A stretch of 64,000 nt of DNA from Burkholderiaceae bacterium (GTDB taxonomy: Bacteria > Pseudomonadota > Gammaproteobacteria > Burkholderiales > Burkholderiaceae_B). Position numbers and translations under genes: made by a program. The stretch lies in the NCBI GenBank assembly GCA_017983955.1, contig JAGOAJ010000002.1:1-64000 (forward strand), in the 5' to 3' direction. Each line of letters begins with the position of its first letter. Position 1 is the first letter of the stretch. The notes beneath the pieces are model-generated. The model searched no databases. It saw only the letters and a list, made by a program, of their open reading frames with translations, and was not told where the DNA came from. Of this stretch, positions 1 through 9,348 are shown piece after piece.

Positions 1-45
1 TCCTGGGAAACCTATCAGCCGCATCGCCTCGAGGAAATGAAATGA
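1..45 (+). CDS. lapB: LapB (YciM) C-terminal end, partial
   Basis: Only the last 14 codons and the stop are in the window; the rest lies upstream. The tail [14 protein letters not shown] resembles the end of the rubredoxin-like metal-binding domain that closes LapB, a TPR protein controlling LpxC turnover and LPS assembly. The call also rests on context: in Bordetella-like genomes lapB directly precedes rfaE1 and hldD. The stop codon (43-45) overlaps the rfaE1 start region, which suggests translational coupling. The identity is inferred from a very short piece. Confidence 0.6.
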   Translation, partial: SWETYQPHRLEEMK

Positions 46-971
46 TGCCTTTTCCCCACGCGGCGGTCAGCCGCGTTAACGTTCTGGTCATAGGCGACAT
101 CATGCTGGACCGTTATTGGTTTGGCGAGGTCGAACGCATATCCCCCGAAGCTCCGGTGCCTGTGGTGCGCGTGGCACGTTGCGAAGATAGGCTGGGTGGT
201 GCGGCCAACGTGGCGCGTAATATACGCGCCCTGGGCGCTCAGGCCACCTTGTTGGGCATTGTCGGAGCCGACGAGGCCGGCGCGGAAATTCGCGAGCTGG
301 CGGCCAGTTTCGGCATAAAAACCCGATTAATTGCCGATGCTAACTTGCCCACTACGCTCAAGCTGCGTGTATTGGGACGTCAGCAGCAACTGCTAAGGGT
401 CGACTTTGAGGCAGCCCCAGACCCTGCGTCTTTGACTCAATTGCAAGAAAAGGCTGCCCAACTGGTGGCAGAACACGATATGCTGGTTTTGTCGGATTAC
501 GCGAAAGGCGGCTTGCTGCATGTGGACGCACTCATAGACGCGGCCAGGCAGGCTGGTGTGCCTGTGTTGGTTGATCCCAAGGGGCAGGAATACCAGCGCT
601 ATCGTGGCGCCACCATGATCACTCCGAACCGAGCAGAAATGCAGGAAGCCACTGGGCGTTGGAAGACTGAACAAGAACTCGAGCAGCAGGCTCAGGCTTT
701 GCGTCATGAACTCGGTCTAGAGGCGTTGCTGGTTACGCGCTCTGAACAGGGCATGACCTTGTTTTCCGACAAGGGCAGGCAGCACACGGACGCCTATGCC
801 CACGAAGTATTTGATGTATCAGGCGCGGGTGACACCGTGCTGGCGACCTTGGCCGTTACGCGTGCCGCAGGTCTGGACTGGTTTGATGCCGTGTTGTGGG
901 CCAATCGCGCTGGTGGCGTGGTGGTGGGCAAACTGGGAACATCGGTGGTAACTGCAGAGGAATTATCATGA
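42..971 (+). CDS. rfaE1: D-glycero-beta-D-manno-heptose-7-phosphate kinase
   Basis: This cytoplasmic PfkB-family sugar kinase phosphorylates heptose 7-phosphate at C1 in the synthesis of ADP-heptose for the LPS inner core. The N-terminal [11 protein letters not shown], the GGAANVARN motif and the C-terminal DVSGAGDT anion-hole motif with its catalytic Asp are visible. At 309 aa it has only the kinase half of E. coli HldE (477 aa), so the nucleotidyltransferase (RfaE2/HldC) must be encoded elsewhere. A GAGGA Shine-Dalgarno at 31-35 supports the start at 42; ATG 45 is possible. The stop overlaps the hldD start (ATGA), as expected in one operon. Confidence 0.95.
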   Translation: MMPFPHAAVSRVNVLVIGDIMLDRYWFGEVERISPEAPVPVVRVARCEDRLGGAANVARNIRALGAQATLLGIVGADEAGAEIRELAASFGIKTRLIADANLPTTLKLRVLGRQQQLLRVDFEAAPDPASLTQLQEKAAQLVAEHDMLVLSDYAKGGLLHVDALIDAARQAGVPVLVDPKGQEYQRYRGATMITPNRAEMQEATGRWKTEQELEQQAQALRHELGLEALLVTRSEQGMTLFSDKGRQHTDAYAHEVFDVSGAGDTVLATLAVTRAAGLDWFDAVLWANRAGGVVVGKLGTSVVTAEELS

Positions 972-1969
972 TAGTGGTGACAGGTGGTGCTGGCTTTATA
1001 GGCAGCAATCTGGTGCGTGGGCTGAATCGACAAGGACATAACGACATCCTGGTGGTGGATGATCTGACCGAAGGCGACAAATTTCTTAATCTGGTCGATG
1101 GCGACATTGCCGACTACATGCACAAGGACGACTTCCGCCAGCGGCTGGCCAGCGGTCAGCTAGGCCGTATAGAAGCTGTGCTGCACCAAGGGGCGTGTTC
1201 TGACACTACCGAGCGCAACGGCCAGTACATGATGGATAATAACTATCGGGTAACCCTGGAGCTGTTCCAGTATTGCCAGACTCATAAAATACCCATGCTG
1301 TATGCGTCTTCGGCGGCAGTCTATGGGGCAGGTCCTGTGTATGCGGAACATTTACAACACGAAGCCCCCTTGAATGTGTACGGCTATTCAAAATACCTGT
1401 TTGATCAGGTGTTGCGCCGCCATATGTTCGACCTTAGCGCGCCAGTTGTTGGCCTGCGTTATTTCAATGTGTATGGACCGAACGAGCAACACAAAGGCCG
1501 CATGGCATCGGTTGCCTTTCACAATATGAACCAGTTCCTGGAGCAGGGCAATGTGCGTCTGTTTGGTGGCTGGGATGGCTATGGTGATGGTGAACAGCAG
1601 CGCGACTTTATCTACATCAACGATGTGGTGGACGTGAACCTGTTCTTTCTGGGGCGTCCTGATATCTCGGGTATTTTTAATTGCGGTACCGGCAAGGCCC
1701 AGCCTTTTAATGATGTGGCCAGCACGGTGGTAAATACCTTGCGCAAGCACAAGGGCCAGACGACGCTGTCGCTACGGGATATGGTCAGTCAGGAACTAAT
1801 ACGCTATATACCTTTTCCAAATGATCTAAAAGGGCGCTATCAAAGCCATACCCAGGCTGATCTATCTCAATTGCGGGCTGCCGGTTACACCCAGCCATTC
1901 CATGACGTGCAATCTGGTGTGGCTGATTATGTAAACACTTTACTGGCTCAAGATCGTCTTTCATCGTAG
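968..1969 (+). CDS. hldD: ADP-L-glycero-D-manno-heptose 6-epimerase
   Basis: HldD (RfaD) converts ADP-D-glycero-D-manno-heptose to the L-glycero form, the last step in making the LPS core heptose donor. It is an NADP-dependent extended SDR: the Rossmann motif [10 protein letters not shown] is at the N terminus, followed by SSAAVYG and the catalytic YGYSK (Tyr-x-x-x-Lys). The 333-aa length is normal. The ATG at 968 overlaps the rfaE1 stop by four bases and puts the Rossmann strand at residue 2, so a longer in-frame extension starting at 896 is rejected. Confidence 0.96.
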   Translation: MIVVTGGAGFIGSNLVRGLNRQGHNDILVVDDLTEGDKFLNLVDGDIADYMHKDDFRQRLASGQLGRIEAVLHQGACSDTTERNGQYMMDNNYRVTLELFQYCQTHKIPMLYASSAAVYGAGPVYAEHLQHEAPLNVYGYSKYLFDQVLRRHMFDLSAPVVGLRYFNVYGPNEQHKGRMASVAFHNMNQFLEQGNVRLFGGWDGYGDGEQQRDFIYINDVVDVNLFFLGRPDISGIFNCGTGKAQPFNDVASTVVNTLRKHKGQTTLSLRDMVSQELIRYIPFPNDLKGRYQSHTQADLSQLRAAGYTQPFHDVQSGVADYVNTLLAQDRLSS

Positions 1970-2069
1970 TTTTACGCATGGACATTTGCGGGTAATACGG
2001 ACGTAAAAAATAGCTCAAGGCGGCATCATTACCGAAGGAAGTATCTCTTTACTTTTTTCGGAGCCCGCC

Positions 2070-2477
2070 ATGAATCCATTTACTGAATCCACCGTTGCGT
2101 GTCCTTTGCAGGATGACTCTTTAACTCAGAAACGTCGGCGCTTGCCTTTGCCTGCCGCATGGTTGCTGGCCGGTAGTCTAGTTGCTACTACGCTTATGTT
2201 GCCGACCCAGGGGCACGCTACAGATGTCAATCAGGCCAATCTGGAGCAGCTAAAGGTTGTGCGCGGCATAGGGCCAAAAACGGCTAGCTTGATTATCGAA
2301 GAACGTACTCGTGGCGGCCCTTACGAGTCCTTTTCCGACCTTTCTGATCGGGTCAAAGGCATAGGGCCCAAGAAAGCCAGTGCATTGCAACAGGCTGGCC
2401 TGACAGTAGGTGCGTCCTCCACCAGCACCACAGGCGCTGCGGTTGCCACGCCAGCCCACTCAAAACGAGGCGGATAG
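2070..2477 (+). CDS. ComEA-like helix-hairpin-helix DNA-binding protein
   Basis: This small protein has a hydrophobic segment at about residues 28-50 (signal or anchor), then a ComEA-type double helix-hairpin-helix domain (VNQANLEQLKVVRGIGPK ... VKGIGPKKASALQQAGL), then a Ser/Thr/Ala tail. ComEA proteins bind double-stranded DNA in the periplasm during uptake. Short proteobacterial versions are common, and competence is not shown here because no other com gene is in the window. It sits between hldD and cysM, as in Bordetella-type genomes. Confidence 0.85.
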   Translation: MNPFTESTVACPLQDDSLTQKRRRLPLPAAWLLAGSLVATTLMLPTQGHATDVNQANLEQLKVVRGIGPKTASLIIEERTRGGPYESFSDLSDRVKGIGPKKASALQQAGLTVGASSTSTTGAAVATPAHSKRGG

Positions 2478-2481
2478 GTGT

Positions 2482-3399
2482 ATGATTTCTACCATGAAAA
2501 ATTATCCAACAATCGAAGATACGATAGGCGCCACCCCCCTGGTCAGGCTGCAACGCATACCGGGCGAACTGGGTAAAGCCCGTGGCAATGTTATTTTGGC
2601 CAAGCTGGAAGGCAATAATCCCGCGGGTTCGGTCAAAGACAGGGCTGCGGCGTCCATGATTAGTCATGCCCAGGCGCGTGGTCAGATCAAACCCGGTGAT
2701 ACCTTGATCGAAGCAACCAGTGGCAATACCGGCATCGCGCTGGCCATGACGGCGGCCATACGCGGCTATAAGATGATACTTATCATGCCGGACAACCTGT
2801 CCATAGAGCGCCGCGCTGCCATGACGGCTTATGGTGCGGAATTAATATTAACCCCGGCCAGTGGCGGTGGCATGGAGTATGCCCGTGACTTGGCGCTAAG
2901 CATGCAGGCCGAAGGCAAGGGCAAGGTGCTGGATCAGTTTGCCAATTGGGACAACCTTGCTGCCCACTTTGACGGTACAGGGCCGGAAATCTGGCAGCAG
3001 ACCGACGGTCAAATCACCCATTTTGTCAGTGCCATGGGCACTACCGGAACCATTATGGGGGTGGGCGCTTATCTGCACCAGCAAGATAGTGCTATCCAGA
3101 TTATCGGCGCCCAGCCTGCCGAAGGGGCGCAAATACCTGGCATACGTAAATGGCCCGAAGCTTATCAACCTAAAATTTACCAACCCAGTCGTGTCGATGT
3201 CTTCGAGGCGATCACTCAGCCCCAAGCCGAAGACATGGCGCGCCGCTTGGCCGCCGAAGAGGGCATATTCGGCGGCATTTCCTCGGCGGGGGCTTTGGTG
3301 GCCGCCATGCGTGTTGCCGCACGCGTGGAAAATGCCACCATAGTGTTCATCGTCTGTGATCGCGGCGATCGCTATCTGTCCACTGGCGTTTTTAACTAG
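2482..3399 (+). CDS. cysM: Cysteine synthase B (O-acetylserine sulfhydrylase)
   Basis: This PLP enzyme makes cysteine from O-acetylserine and sulfide or thiosulfate. The PLP lysine motif NPAGSVKDRAA, the substrate loop SGNTGIAL and a GGISSAGAL phosphate-binding segment are visible. The length of 305 aa matches CysM (about 300) rather than CysK. ATG 2482 gives MISTMKNYPTIEDT; ATG 2494 is an alternative, since Shine-Dalgarno evidence is ambiguous (GAGG at 2467-2470, AGGTG at 2476-2480). Its stop overlaps the stop of the convergent mltB by four bases. Confidence 0.94.
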   Translation: MISTMKNYPTIEDTIGATPLVRLQRIPGELGKARGNVILAKLEGNNPAGSVKDRAAASMISHAQARGQIKPGDTLIEATSGNTGIALAMTAAIRGYKMILIMPDNLSIERRAAMTAYGAELILTPASGGGMEYARDLALSMQAEGKGKVLDQFANWDNLAAHFDGTGPEIWQQTDGQITHFVSAMGTTGTIMGVGAYLHQQDSAIQIIGAQPAEGAQIPGIRKWPEAYQPKIYQPSRVDVFEAITQPQAEDMARRLAAEEGIFGGISSAGALVAAMRVAARVENATIVFIVCDRGDRYLSTGVFN

Positions 3400-4580
3400 T
3401 TGGGTCCGCCATAGCCCATCTGGCTGGCCAGGGCGTCAGCTAGGTCAGCCACCGATGCGGCATAGAAGTAGCTGCGGTTGTAATGGGTGATGGCGAAAAA
3501 GTTGGGTGTGCCCGTACGGTATTCAGCCAGCTTTCTGGGCTCGTCCAGCAAGTCGACTACGCCTAGCCCATGGCGCTGCCATTGCAAGTTGCTGGCAGTG
3601 CCTTTGACACTAGCCCCTTGCTTTGCCAGGGTGTCCCAGTTCAGGCTGGGGTCCAGGCCGCCCTTGACCAGCGTAGCGGGCTGGGCGGGCAAAGTTACCG
3701 GAGCAAACACGGGTAGGCCAGCAATCCAGCCGTGCAGGCGCAGGAAGCTGGCTACGGACATGATGGCGTCATCGACGTTATTGATCAGATCGATTTTGCC
3801 ATCGTGGTCTCCATCAACGGCATAGCGCAACAAGCTACCTGGCATGAACTGAGGCAAGCCCATGGCACCTGCGAAGGATCCCTGCACTTGCAATGCATCC
3901 AATTCTTTTTTATGGTCTAGTAGTAGCAGGTCGGCCAACTGGTCACGAAACAGCTGGCTGCGCTCGGGGCGTTTGGTGTCGGGATGACTAAAGCCCAGGG
4001 TGGCCAGCGCATCCAGTACTCGGAAATTGCCCATCTGTTGCCCATAGATGGTTTCCACACCAATAATTGCCGTGATCACCGAGGGTGGTACGCCATAGGT
4101 CTGAAACGCCTTATCCAGCATTTTTTGATGCTGTTGCCAGAAGGCCAGACCTTTTTTTATGCGTATAGGTTCGACGAAGCGATTGCGGTAAGTCACCCAG
4201 CTGCGACGTATGCGCGTAGTGGATGGTGTCATTAAACGAGCCACCGTGGCATCGTAGCGGGCCTGTTCCAAAATAGCCTCTACCCGTTGTTGTGGTATGT
4301 TTCTTGTTTGAGCCACTTCGTGGGCATATGCCTGGATGCTTGCAATCAGCTGTCCGTTAGCTGATGTGTAGCGGGTAATGTCAGGTGCTGACACCCCTGC
4401 GTTGATAGGTGGGGCCGTAGGCGCTGCCTGGCTGGCTGGATTTTTTGGCGATTTCAGGGGGGTAGCTGGTGCTGCCTCCTGGGCATTCGCCGATGGTAAT
4501 ACCGTGGTTTGGCTAGAAGCGCATCCCGCCAATAGCATTACCAGGGTAATGGTCGATAGTGTATGTACTAGTTTGGACAT
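3396..4580 (-). CDS. mltB: Membrane-bound lytic murein transglycosylase B
   Basis: This lipoprotein cleaves the MurNAc-GlcNAc bond of peptidoglycan to give 1,6-anhydro ends. A signal peptide ending in lipobox LAGC (Cys19) predicts lipidation. After a Pro/Ala-rich linker comes the SLT_2 domain with the catalytic Glu in IIGVETIYG and the family segment GAMGLPQFMPGS. The 394-aa length is normal. The start lies only ten bases from the start of the divergent histone-deacetylase-like gene, so the 5' leaders of the two genes must overlap. Confidence 0.93.
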   Translation of the reverse strand: MSKLVHTLSTITLVMLLAGCASSQTTVLPSANAQEAAPATPLKSPKNPASQAAPTAPPINAGVSAPDITRYTSANGQLIASIQAYAHEVAQTRNIPQQRVEAILEQARYDATVARLMTPSTTRIRRSWVTYRNRFVEPIRIKKGLAFWQQHQKMLDKAFQTYGVPPSVITAIIGVETIYGQQMGNFRVLDALATLGFSHPDTKRPERSQLFRDQLADLLLLDHKKELDALQVQGSFAGAMGLPQFMPGSLLRYAVDGDHDGKIDLINNVDDAIMSVASFLRLHGWIAGLPVFAPVTLPAQPATLVKGGLDPSLNWDTLAKQGASVKGTASNLQWQRHGLGVVDLLDEPRKLAEYRTGTPNFFAITHYNRSYFYAASVADLADALASQMGYGGPN

Positions 4581-4590
4581 GATCTTCCCT

Positions 4591-5514
4591 ATGGAGACAC
4601 TCTATATTACTCATCCCGCATGTCGCTTGCATGACATGGGCGCTTGGCATCCTGAAGGACCAGAGCGCCTGGATGCAATCAATGACCAGATGGTGGCCAG
4701 TGGATTGATGGATTTTGTAGGGCATCGTAACGCGGTTCCAGCGACCCAAGCCGATGTGTTACGTGTGCATCGTTCTGAGTATCTGGATTATTTGCTCAGC
4801 CATGCCCCCCTGGAAGGTCATTTTTCGTTAGACCCGGACACCCTGATGGACTCCCATACCATGGCTGCTGCTTGGGCAGCGGCGGGTGCGGGTATGACAG
4901 CGGTCGATGCTGTTATGCAGCAGCAATGTCGCAACGCATTTTGTGCGGTGCGCCCGCCCGGACACCATGCGCGCCCCGATCAGGCTTTGGGTTTTTGCTT
5001 TTTTAATAATGTTGCGGTGGCTGCGGCCTATGCACTTGAAAAGTACGCTCTGGACAGGGTCGCGATTATTGATTTCGATGTGCATCACGGTAATGGTACC
5101 GAAGAAATGTTCGGATTCGAACCCAAAATATTGATGTGCAGTTTTTACCAATACCCCTTGTTTCCTGATCAGCGTCAGTATCCGCCTCCCGATAACATGG
5201 TGAATGTACCGGTTGAGGCAGGTACTACTGGCGCCGCCTTGCGTGCCATTGTCAGCGATACCTGGTTGCCTAGGCTGCGCGAATTTGCGCCGCAATTAAT
5301 CTTCATTTCAGCCGGCTTTGATGCTCATCGCGAAGACTCTATGGGCCAGTTGAATATGGTAGAGGCCGATTACGCCTGGATTACCGAGCAACTGGTCGCC
5401 CTGGCTGATGAAACGGCCCAGGGCAGAATAGTTAGCATGCTGGAAGGTGGCTATAGCCTATCAGCGCTGGGTCGCAGCGTAGTGGCGCATATCAAGGCAC
5501 TGTCAAAGTTGTAG
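4591..5514 (+). CDS. Histone deacetylase family protein (class II type)
   Basis: This is a zinc-dependent amidohydrolase of the HDAC/AcuC/acetylpolyamine amidohydrolase superfamily. The characteristic motifs are visible in order: HPEGPERL near the N terminus, RPPGHHA (active-site His pair), DFDVHHGNGT (zinc ligands) and SAGFDAHREDSMG. Its substrate, protein acetyl-lysine or an acetylated small molecule, cannot be told from sequence. ATG 4591 gives METLYITHP, a typical family start; ATG 4579 is in frame but would overlap the mltB start codon. Length is 307 aa. Confidence 0.92.
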   Translation: METLYITHPACRLHDMGAWHPEGPERLDAINDQMVASGLMDFVGHRNAVPATQADVLRVHRSEYLDYLLSHAPLEGHFSLDPDTLMDSHTMAAAWAAAGAGMTAVDAVMQQQCRNAFCAVRPPGHHARPDQALGFCFFNNVAVAAAYALEKYALDRVAIIDFDVHHGNGTEEMFGFEPKILMCSFYQYPLFPDQRQYPPPDNMVNVPVEAGTTGAALRAIVSDTWLPRLREFAPQLIFISAGFDAHREDSMGQLNMVEADYAWITEQLVALADETAQGRIVSMLEGGYSLSALGRSVVAHIKALSKL

Positions 5515-5556
5515 AATAGTTAGGTTTTTTTATTACGTTTTTCTGGAGAATGCTCG

Positions 5557-6306
5557 ATGAAGGTCCTGGTACCTGTCAAGCGCGTGGTTGACTATAACGT
5601 CAAGGTACGCGTCAAGTCCGATCAAACCGGTGTTGACGTAGCTAACGTCAAAATGTCCATGAACCCCTTCGACGAGATCGCCGTCGAAGAGGCCGTCCGC
5701 CTGAAAGAAAAAGGCGTAGTCACTGAAATTGTGGCTGTGTCCTGCGGCGTTGCTCAGTGCCAGGAAACCTTGCGTACCGCAATGGCCATAGGCGCTGACC
5801 GGGGCGTGCTGATGCAAACCGACACCCCATTGCAGCCGCTGGCAGTGGCCAAGCTGCTTAAAGGTCTGGTCGACAAAGAGCAACCCCAGCTGGTTATCTT
5901 GGGTAAACAGGCGATTGACGACGACGCCAATCAGACGGGCCAGATGCTGGCTGCACTGTTGAACTGGCCTCAGGCCACCTTCGCCAGCAAGGTCGAAGTT
6001 GCCGATGGAAAGGTTACGGTAACGCGTGAAGTGGATGGCGGACTGGAAACCCTGTCGCTGACGCTGCCCGCCATTATTACCACTGACCTGCGCTTGAACG
6101 AACCACGCTATGTGACCTTGCCCAACATCATGAAGGCCAAGAAAAAAACACTGGACGTGGTTACCCCCGAAGAGTTGGGTGTAGACGTTACTCCACGTTT
6201 GAAGACGCTGAAAGTCTCCGAGCCGCCAGCGCGTTCGGCAGGTATTACCGTGCCTGATGTTGCAACTCTGGTCGATAAGCTCAAGAACGAAGCGAAGGTG
6301 ATTTAA
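5557..6306 (+). CDS. etfB: Electron transfer flavoprotein beta subunit
   Basis: EtfB (FixA family) forms with EtfA the soluble FAD/AMP heterodimer that takes electrons from acyl-CoA dehydrogenases to ETF-quinone oxidoreductase. The N terminus [16 protein letters not shown] and the family segment [21 protein letters not shown] are visible. The 249-aa length is typical. A GGAG Shine-Dalgarno precedes ATG 5557. The stop abuts the etfA start (TAA ATG), and an acyl-CoA dehydrogenase follows, so the genes form a functional set. Confidence 0.97.
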   Translation: MKVLVPVKRVVDYNVKVRVKSDQTGVDVANVKMSMNPFDEIAVEEAVRLKEKGVVTEIVAVSCGVAQCQETLRTAMAIGADRGVLMQTDTPLQPLAVAKLLKGLVDKEQPQLVILGKQAIDDDANQTGQMLAALLNWPQATFASKVEVADGKVTVTREVDGGLETLSLTLPAIITTDLRLNEPRYVTLPNIMKAKKKTLDVVTPEELGVDVTPRLKTLKVSEPPARSAGITVPDVATLVDKLKNEAKVI

Positions 6307-7236
6307 ATGACGATACTTGTAATTGCTGAACACGATAACTCTCATCTGAAAGTCGCTACGTTGAATGCTGTGGCTGCCGCTGACAAACTGGGCGCTGATG
6401 TCCACGTGCTGGTGGCGGGCCATAACGCCCAGGCTGTTGCCGACCAGGCTGCGCAGGCAGTTGGCGTAACCAAGGTGCTGTTGGCCGATGGTCCAGCGTT
6501 GGCCGATGGTTTGGCAGAAAATATTGCCGCACAGGTGCTGGAACTGGCAGCTAACTACAGCCATATTTTGTTCCCTGCTACCGCCTCTGGAAAAAACGTT
6601 GCGCCACGCGTTGCGGCCAAACTGGATGTGGCCCAGATTTCCGACATTATTACGGTTGAATCTGCCGACACCTTTTCTCACCCCATCTATGCTGGCAATG
6701 CCATTGCCACAGTGCAGTCGGTTGACGCCATCAAGGTCATTACCGTGCGTACCACGGCATTTGACGGTGTGGCAGCGCAGGGCGGCAGTGCCACCATAGA
6801 AGCCATAACGGCGGTAGCGGACTCTGGGTTGTCGTCGTTCGTCAGCCGCGAAGTCGCCAAAAGCGATAGGCCGGAACTCGCAGGTGCCTCTGTGGTGGTT
6901 TCGGGCGGTCGTGGGCTGGGTAGCGCTGAAAACTTCAAAATGCTGGATGCCTTGGCGGATAAGCTGGGTGCGGCATTGGGTGCATCGCGCGCCGCCGTTG
7001 ACGCAGGCTACGCGCCTAACGACTGGCAAGTTGGTCAAACCGGAAAAATCGTGGCCCCTCAGCTGTACGTGGCCATCGGTATTTCGGGTGCGATTCAGCA
7101 CTTGGCCGGTATGAAAGACTCCAAGGTCATCGTCGCCATCAACAAGGACGCCGAAGCGCCTATTTTCGGCGTTGCCGACTATGGGCTGGTGGCTGACTTG
7201 TTCCAGGCCGTGCCTGAATTGGTCGACGCACTGTAG
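6307..7236 (+). CDS. etfA: Electron transfer flavoprotein alpha subunit
   Basis: EtfA (FixB family) is the FAD-binding partner of EtfB. The C-terminal FAD domain is complete, with GGRGLGSAENF, QLYVAIGISGAIQHLAGM and INKDAEAPIFGVADYG. The length of 309 aa is normal. The start codon follows the etfB stop directly. A strong hairpin terminator after the gene (7294-7335) ends the etfBA transcript before the acyl-CoA dehydrogenase. Confidence 0.97.
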   Translation: MTILVIAEHDNSHLKVATLNAVAAADKLGADVHVLVAGHNAQAVADQAAQAVGVTKVLLADGPALADGLAENIAAQVLELAANYSHILFPATASGKNVAPRVAAKLDVAQISDIITVESADTFSHPIYAGNAIATVQSVDAIKVITVRTTAFDGVAAQGGSATIEAITAVADSGLSSFVSREVAKSDRPELAGASVVVSGGRGLGSAENFKMLDALADKLGAALGASRAAVDAGYAPNDWQVGQTGKIVAPQLYVAIGISGAIQHLAGMKDSKVIVAINKDAEAPIFGVADYGLVADLFQAVPELVDAL

Positions 7237-7293
7237 GAAGGCGCTACGCCAAACTTGTCATTGACTTGACAGTCCTGGCACGGATCACGCCAT

Positions 7294-7335
7294 AAAATGG
7301 CCCGCAAACTGAACAGCTTGCGGGCCATTTTTCCA
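7294..7335 (+). terminator. Rho-independent terminator after etfA
   Basis: A perfect 14-bp stem (7294-7307 with 7318-7331) and a 10-nt loop run into a short T tract. The A-rich 5' side could also give some termination in the opposite direction. Confidence 0.88.
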
Positions 7336-7413
7336 AGAGTACACTGGTATCAAGCACCACGCTTTTAGAAACATTAGTCATATTGCTGCAACCTAATAAT
7401 TACGGGGACATTT

Positions 7414-9231
7414 ATGAGTTTTCGCGCACCTATTCAAGATATTCGCTTTGTGGTTCAGCATTTAGCTGACCTTGACGGCGTATTGGCTTTACCAGGATTT
7501 GAAGACGTATCCAGCGATCTTGTTGATGCGGTGTTCGAAGAAAATGCCCGTTTTGTCGAGCAGGCCATTGCGCCGCTAAACCAGGTTGGCGATACTCAGC
7601 ACCCCGTCTGGTCGGAAACTGGTGTGCAGACCTCGCCTGGCTTCAAAGAGGCCTTCAAGGATTTTGCCGAAGGCGGCTGGCAGGGCTTGCAGCATTCCCC
7701 CCAGTGGGGTGGGCAGGGTTTGCCTAAATTGGTGGGTGCGCCCGCCACTGAAAACATGAATGCCGCCAATCTGGCATTTTCCTTATGCCCCTTACTGACC
7801 GATGGCGTCATCGAGGCGCTAACAGCCGTAGGGTCGTCCGAACAGCAATCACGCTTTATTCCACCTATGCTGGAAGGTCGCTGGACGGGCACCATGAATT
7901 TGACCGAACCACAGGCAGGTTCTGATCTTGCCCAGGTCAATTCCAAGGCTGTTTTGCAAGGTGATGGCAGCTATCGCGTGTCGGGCCAGAAAATATTTAT
8001 CACCTATGGCGACCACGACATGGCTGAGAATATCGTCCATCTGGTGCTTGCGCGTACGCCAGACGCCCCTAAAGGTGTGAAAGGCATTTCGCTGTTCATC
8101 GTTCCCAAGGTTCTGGTCAATGACGATGGCTCTTTGGGAGCCCGCAATGACGTATGGTGCGCGTCTCTGGAACATAAGCTGGGCATACATGGCAGCCCGA
8201 CAGCTGTATTGCTTTACGGCGCCGACAAGGGAGATGTCGGGCCGGGCGCTGTTGGCTACCTGGTGGGTCAGGAGAACCGCGGCTTGGAGTACATGTTCAT
8301 CATGATGAACGCGGCTCGCTATGCCGTGGGGCTACAGGGCGTGGCGGTGGCAGAACGCGCCTTGCAGCAGGCCCAGGCCTATGCTGCAGAACGGGTGCAG
8401 GGCAATGCGTTGGAAGGCTCGGCCGGGCCTGTGGCGATTATCAACCACCCCGATGTGCAGCGTATGGTGTTGACCATGCGTGCGATAACCGAGGGGGCAC
8501 GCGCCTTGGCCTATGTGGGCGCGGCTGCTTACGATAAATCCCACCATCATGCAGATACCGAAGCTCGCGCTGAAAATAAAGCGCTGTACGAGTATCTGGT
8601 GCCTATTATTAAGGGGTTTTCTACGGAAATGTCCATAGAGGTCGCTTCCCTGGGGGTGCAAGTGCATGGCGGTATGGGCTTTATCGAAGAAACCGGCGCG
8701 GCACAGTATTATCGCGATGCCCGCATACTGACGATATACGAAGGCACCACAGCCATACAGGCGAATGATTTTGTAGGGCGCAAGGTACTGCGTGATGGCG
8801 GGGCGGTTGCTCAGGCAGTGGTTGCGCAAATGCGGGCAACGGTTGCCGAACTGGAAGCTCAAGCACAGTTGGGAGGACCCGATGCAGATGGTCTGGCGCT
8901 GATTGCTCGCCGATTAGCAGCGGGTATCGATGCGTTTCACCAGGCCACTTTATTTACGCTGGAAACGGCTCGCGACAATCTGCGTGCCGTGTTCCTGGGC
9001 AGCGTGCCTTATTTGATGCTGGCAGGGATTACCCATGCGGGCTGGCAAATGGCCAGGGCTGCCTTGGTGTGTGTTGAAAAGTCCAAGGCCGATCCCGATA
9101 ACGACTTTTACGCCCAGAAAATGGCGACGTGTGTATTTTATGCGGCTCAGGTTTTGCCGCGTGCTGACGCATTGCGTACTTCTGTGCTTGAGGGGCAGGT
9201 GGCGTCTGCTTATGCTGGTCGTCTGGGTTAG
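7414..9231 (+). CDS. Acyl-CoA dehydrogenase, long (about 600 aa) type with extra C-terminal domain
   Basis: This FAD enzyme introduces the alpha-beta double bond into acyl-CoA and passes electrons to ETF, encoded just upstream. The N-terminal helical domain, the central domain (MNLTEPQAGSDL, FITYGDHDM) and the C-terminal domain with QVHGGMGFIEE and the catalytic-region ARILTIYEGTTAIQ are visible. At 605 aa it is longer than classical acyl-CoA dehydrogenases (about 380) because of a C-terminal extension shared by the FadE5-like group. Chain-length preference cannot be inferred. Confidence 0.93.
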   Translation: MSFRAPIQDIRFVVQHLADLDGVLALPGFEDVSSDLVDAVFEENARFVEQAIAPLNQVGDTQHPVWSETGVQTSPGFKEAFKDFAEGGWQGLQHSPQWGGQGLPKLVGAPATENMNAANLAFSLCPLLTDGVIEALTAVGSSEQQSRFIPPMLEGRWTGTMNLTEPQAGSDLAQVNSKAVLQGDGSYRVSGQKIFITYGDHDMAENIVHLVLARTPDAPKGVKGISLFIVPKVLVNDDGSLGARNDVWCASLEHKLGIHGSPTAVLLYGADKGDVGPGAVGYLVGQENRGLEYMFIMMNAARYAVGLQGVAVAERALQQAQAYAAERVQGNALEGSAGPVAIINHPDVQRMVLTMRAITEGARALAYVGAAAYDKSHHHADTEARAENKALYEYLVPIIKGFSTEMSIEVASLGVQVHGGMGFIEETGAAQYYRDARILTIYEGTTAIQANDFVGRKVLRDGGAVAQAVVAQMRATVAELEAQAQLGGPDADGLALIARRLAAGIDAFHQATLFTLETARDNLRAVFLGSVPYLMLAGITHAGWQMARAALVCVEKSKADPDNDFYAQKMATCVFYAAQVLPRADALRTSVLEGQVASAYAGRLG

Positions 9232-9278
9232 GTCGCTTAACTTGGTGCAATAAGTTTATACAGAAAAAGTCTTTTCTT

Positions 9279-9306
9279 TTGCTTGCTTATGCTGTCAGAA
9301 TATAAG
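9279..9306 (+). promoter_or_regulatory. Candidate sigma70 promoter for the peroxiredoxin gene
   Basis: TTGCTT at 9279-9284 and TATAAG at 9301-9306 are separated by 16 bases and lie about 40 bases before the start codon. The assignment is by eye from consensus similarity only. Confidence 0.4.
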
Positions 9307-9348
9307 GGTTAGCTGTCCGTCTTACCATTTACCTACAAGAGAGCTGCT

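Noticed and set aside
5533..7101. A 522-codon open frame on the minus strand opposite etfB and etfA
   Set aside because: It is exactly antisense to two clear ETF genes, its product is rich in Gln, His, Asn and Gly without recognisable domains, and its length follows from the codon bias of the real genes.
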